Part shown: positions 60,711 through 64,000 of the stretch, piece after piece
Layout: the number at the start of each line of letters is the position of its first letter
How positions within the stretch are numbered: the stretch's first letter is position 1
Assembly: GCA_013398275.1 (NCBI GenBank)
Contig: VZSE01002350.1
Coordinates: 620,760-684,759 of the forward strand
Direction of reading: 5' to 3'
Origin: Promerops cafer
Lineage: Eukaryota > Chordata > Aves > Passeriformes > Nectariniidae
DNA length: 64,000 nucleotides
Translations under genes and position numbers: made by a program
Notes under the pieces: generated by a model
What the model was told of the DNA's origin: nothing
Databases searched by the model: none
The model's input: the letters and a program-made list of their open reading frames with translations, nothing else

Positions 60711-63076
60711 CAACTGATCACGATTTAGAAGATACTGTATGTATGTACTGTACAATTAATCTCTCTTTTTTTGTCGTTGTTGTTCCTCTCTCCATTAATG
60801 TCTTCAGTGTGAGTCTCCACTCCTTTACGGCATGGGTGAGCAATGCCAAAGAAAGGAGGCCTAAGCTGAGAAATTTAAGCACAAAGGTTATGCAGCTGAG
60901 GCTGACTAGAAAAATCAGGCTGGTGGTACTTGTTTAGGGGCAAGAACAACACTGGTTGACATTTGTCGCAGGTGATTCTAGGTCTGTTTTGTGCCTACTG
61001 TATAAAGTAGCCAACGACACACGGATGATTTGAGTATAGTGTTTCACGTGTCGTATCTTTTAATCATTGTAATTTTTTTCTTTTCTTAATTTTCTTCTTT
61101 TTTTAATTTGGGTTTTCTGAGATTAAAAACTGCTGGTAGCATGTCAAAGAGTAAAACAAGTCCCCGTTAGGCCTTCTTGGTCATTGTTTGCTGTCTCTTC
61201 ATTTTCTTGCTCCGGGCATATGCCAAGCCCCCTCACCGTCCTTCCTGCCCCACCTCTGCCAATGGCCCACTGGCACTTCACTGCACTCCTCCAGCCTCCC
61301 CCTTCAAATCCCTTGAGTCCAGTCAGGAATAGAGAAAGCCACAAAATAGACTGGAAAGATTGACAGGGAAAATAACCACATCTGGATATGATTGGTAATG
61401 AATTTTCAGTGATTTTTTGCAAAGCCCTCCCATGGCCTGGGCTTAGGGGCTTGGTGCTGCCTCCATCTAAACTGTGCCTATCCAAGTCCTGTCATGCTGG
61501 GTAAAAGCCAAAAGACTTGGAGCAGGTGGGTGAGGCACACGTTAAACAAGATATTCCCGGTGCTGGAGGATAAATGCAGCAGCAGCAGATCGGTGGAGCA
61601 GTTCCACTCCAGCCCGGGGTTGTCCTCGCACTGGGGCAGTGCTGGTCGGTGCTTCTCAGCAGAGTCTTGTTGGGCAAGAGAACCAGGGGTGATGGGATTT
61701 GGTGGTATTCATGGCCTACAAAAGAATCTGGTTCGAGGCACCTGAGTCCTTCCTGCAGCCACTCTGGCCAAAGCATCTTGGGAAAGGAACTCCATGGGGG
61801 GCCAAGCACTGATCACAGCAGTGCCTCTTGCCGTGTCTAGGTTTCAGCAAGGGAGCATTTCCTATTGGAATATTGGGGAATCACCTGACTTCACAGTAGA
61901 GCAGCCACTGGCCAGCCAAGTTATGCTTTTGCTCTTGATGCTGCCTCCCCGTTCCATTTTTTTATCCATACCAGTAGCAATGGAAATGGATAGTGCATGG
62001 TGGATCCACTCTTGCAGGTACAGCAGGTAATTCACACCCGTGTGGTCACAGCAATCCATGTAGCAGCCCAAGAGAGGCTGCTGAGGCTTTAAATAACTGA
62101 GGTACCTCTTATTTTGGGGAAAGTTAAAAGTCTTTTACTGTATTAGACTTAAGAAATAATTTTTCAGGGGTATGGTGGAATTGAGTTCATGCAGAGGATG
62201 AGATACACCCTAGCAAATATCATCATGGTAACGTGAGAGGCAGGTGATGAACACGATATTTACCAGTGTTTCTGAAACTCTGCAAGAACAAACCAGTGGT
62301 GGATTTGCTATGGGATGGTTTTGTCCTACTGAAAAATCTTTAACTTCTTTTACTGCAAATGGTCATTCTTCCCCAGCCCTTTTATGTATTTCAGGTTTAT
62401 CAGTGTGCAGGCTGTTTTTCCCCTCTTCTCCATCCTTTCTCTTTGCCAGCCTACCCATGCTTATTAGCGCTTTGACTGCAAAAAAATGCTGTTTATTTTC
62501 AAGCTGATTATTTCTGTCCCCAGGCTGCTCTGACATCACAGTATTCACTGTTGATGCTTCTTATGGCTTAGGAAACAGCTGAATCACAAAATAGAGGGAA
62601 AATATATATTATTAATTTTATTTAGCCAAAAATGGTTTAAGACTGTAATACAGTGGGGGTGTTTTATGAAGGGGAGCAGGATGCAGATTCTTTTTGGCAT
62701 TTTCTTCCCCTTGAGAACAGATTTTGTTATGTCAGTTAGTTATGGGCATGGTGAAGGTTGGTGCTTGTTGATAAGTAGCTGACTATATACAATTCTTTTG
62801 TGACTGGCAACAGTGTGCAGACCGCAGATGTGAAAATCAACTCACTGTTAAGTCCTCGGTGCCTACCGTGCTCCTGGGGTATGAGGGAGAGCTGCAAAAC
62901 TTCTAAGACATTTCTTAATGCTGAGCCAAGCCAAGAATGTGAGAAAAAAGCTTGATGAAAATGCAGTAGTGATTATGGTGTTAAATCCATACTCATGCTT
63001 GGGGCATATAACTGTAGGCTCGGTTGAAGAGGACAACCAGCCCTGTACTCGAGAGATCCTTTCTAGAGCTCCATTT

Positions 63077-63102
63077 AACAAAACAAAACAAAACAAAACA
63101 AA
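63077..63102. repeat. (AAAAC)n repeat
   Basis: About five AAAAC units in tandem. No adjacent retroelement was recognised. Confidence 0.9.
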
Positions 63103-63706
63103 GATATTCATCCCAGATTTGCCTTATAGGGAGAAGATTAAAGGTTCATCATTCAACTGCAACAAGCATCCCACTTTCAGCTGAAAACAGACAAAATAGA
63201 GGCAAACAGGTAGTGCTTGATCTGATGAGAACATCAACTGATACACAGCACATTTTCTGAAACACAGGGCCACCTTTGGGAAGCTTGAGCTGCCAGGCGT
63301 GTTTGGAGTGAGGATTTTTAATGTTGATCCATTGATTGAGTTTCCCCTTCAGAAAGCCTTTCTTGTAGGTAGGAAGAAGGGGATGGAAAAGTTCAAGGCT
63401 CCATTGCTTTGCATTTTCCTGAAAATCATCTTAGGATGCTTTCCAAGTTATGAATCCCTTTTTTCACTCACTCCTAATTTGTGCAGGACTGGGTTATTTT
63501 TCCCGTGTAATCCCATTGCAGACCACCCCATAAAGAGCTGACACATCAGTTTACTGCTTAAATACACTTTGACTACAGCAGGCAATCCCTACCCATTTTC
63601 TGCAAGAGCCGGAAGAGACTGTAAGATCTCCCTGAAACATGAAGGAGAAATACAAGGCAAAAGACATGCCAAGAAAGACCATATAGGCTGGAGGGTTGCT
63701 GGGAAT

Positions 63707-63719
63707 GGGGGGGGGGGGG
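63707..63719. repeat. G13 homopolymer
   Basis: Thirteen consecutive G. Its length is likely to be unreliable in sequencing. Confidence 0.9.
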
Positions 63720-64000
63720 TATTCATCACAGCTTTGGAGGCACTGTGTGGGCAATATTGCTTATCATGGTCCTGTTTATTTCTGCCTGTTGATTGCTTTT
63801 AATTCCTTAACACCTGTAGTTGTTTACCAAGCTTTTTCCTTCCTCCCTTGCCCCAGGTAATAAGCAGTGAGATACCTCAGAGGGCCAGGGGGTCTGAGCT
63901 CTTGGGGGCCCTTTTTGTGTCTCTGTGTGTGTCCCTATTGCCTGTATGCCCCTTCCCTGACCAGCTGGCCTCTTTGTCACACCCCCATGTGCCCTTGATC

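Larger units (their letters stand above)
5801..60730 (+). other. ADGRL3: Latrophilin-3-type adhesion GPCR gene, 3' half
   Basis: This is the span of the recognised receptor gene inside the window. Eight constitutive exons join in consistent phase to give 595 residues from the start of the 7TM region to the stop; two further cassette exons and one microexon are optional. Latrophilins are neuronal postsynaptic adhesion GPCRs that bind teneurins and FLRTs outside the cell and G proteins and SHANK-type scaffolds inside. Family assignment comes from the 7TM signatures (TM6 LLGLTWAFG, TM7 SLQGMFIF) and the VTSL C-terminus. I assign paralogue 3 rather than 1 or 2 because the tail carries ASGEYLSNC, KKILKELTSNYIPSYLNNHE and HVHQLHTYYQLGRGSSDGF, which I associate with LPHN3. 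The gene end is taken near the AATAAA at 60705 and is uncertain. Introns total about 51 kb. Confidence 0.93.
59105..60730 (+). other. ADGRL3: ADGRL3 3' UTR (end approximate)
   Basis: AT-rich noncoding sequence follows the main stop, with several U-rich and A-rich runs, including T21 at 60598-60618. Three canonical AATAAA hexamers are present. The last is followed within 30 nt by a UGUA-rich stretch, so I place a likely end near 60730. Longer 3' UTR isoforms running further into the window cannot be excluded. Confidence 0.6.
60731..64000. other. Downstream sequence with no recognised gene
   Basis: No exon, repeat family or RNA gene was recognised. An ATTAAA at 61122-61127 after a U-rich stretch could be a further distal poly(A) signal of the receptor. 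An (AAAAC)n run (63077-63102) and a G13 run (63707-63719) are the only simple repeats noted. Open frames here are under 115 codons and have no motif. Confidence 0.7.

Noticed and set aside
1..64000. CRISPR arrays, operons, bacterial mobile elements and tRNA genes
   Set aside because: The window is vertebrate genomic DNA with spliceosomal introns. None of these features was seen.

Overview
This window is a piece of a vertebrate nuclear genome and almost all of it is one gene. It covers the 3' half of a latrophilin-type adhesion G-protein-coupled receptor on the + strand, best matched to latrophilin-3 (ADGRL3/LPHN3). The assignment rests on remembered family sequence, because no search could be run. 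The evidence is ten in-order, phase-compatible exons with GT/AG boundaries, covering the seven-transmembrane (7TM) core, the long cytoplasmic tail and a C-terminal VTSL PDZ-binding motif. Low repeat content, two CR1 LINE remnants as the only clear interspersed repeats, and moderate intron sizes point to a sauropsid, most likely a bird. The extracellular lectin, olfactomedin and GAIN/GPS exons lie upstream and are not in the window.

Layout. Positions 1-5800 are the end of an intron. Exons 5801-6010 (TM1-TM2), 6515-6735 (TM3-TM4), 13515-13581 and 14994-15085 (TM5 and start of ICL3) come first. An optional 27-nt microexon in ICL3 (27918-27944) is followed by 31274-31442 (TM6-TM7). Tail exons are 34182-34307 and 36939-37035, then an optional 129-nt exon (52671-52799) and an optional exon at 56220 with two donors (18 nt or 52 nt). 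The last exon starts at 58299, with the main stop at 59102-59104. The 3' UTR follows, with AATAAA signals at 59471, 60026 and 60705. From about 60.75 kb to the end no gene is recognised.

How it works together. The constitutive exons add up to 595 residues of receptor. Three alternative cassettes can change the parts that face the cytoplasm: 9 residues in ICL3, 43 residues in the tail, and either 6 residues or a frame switch at the exon at 56220. The 52-nt form pushes the first 61 nt of the last exon into another frame and ends at a conserved-looking early stop (58357-58359). This replaces 265 residues, and the PDZ ligand, with a short tail ending in TTEW. Dual-frame coding plus microexons carrying UGC motifs close to the acceptor is the most interesting system here.

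The other notable signal is on the minus strand inside the ICL3 intron (about 28718-29131). It is a protein-like stretch with an acceptor-like start and one apparent frameshift. I could not identify it.
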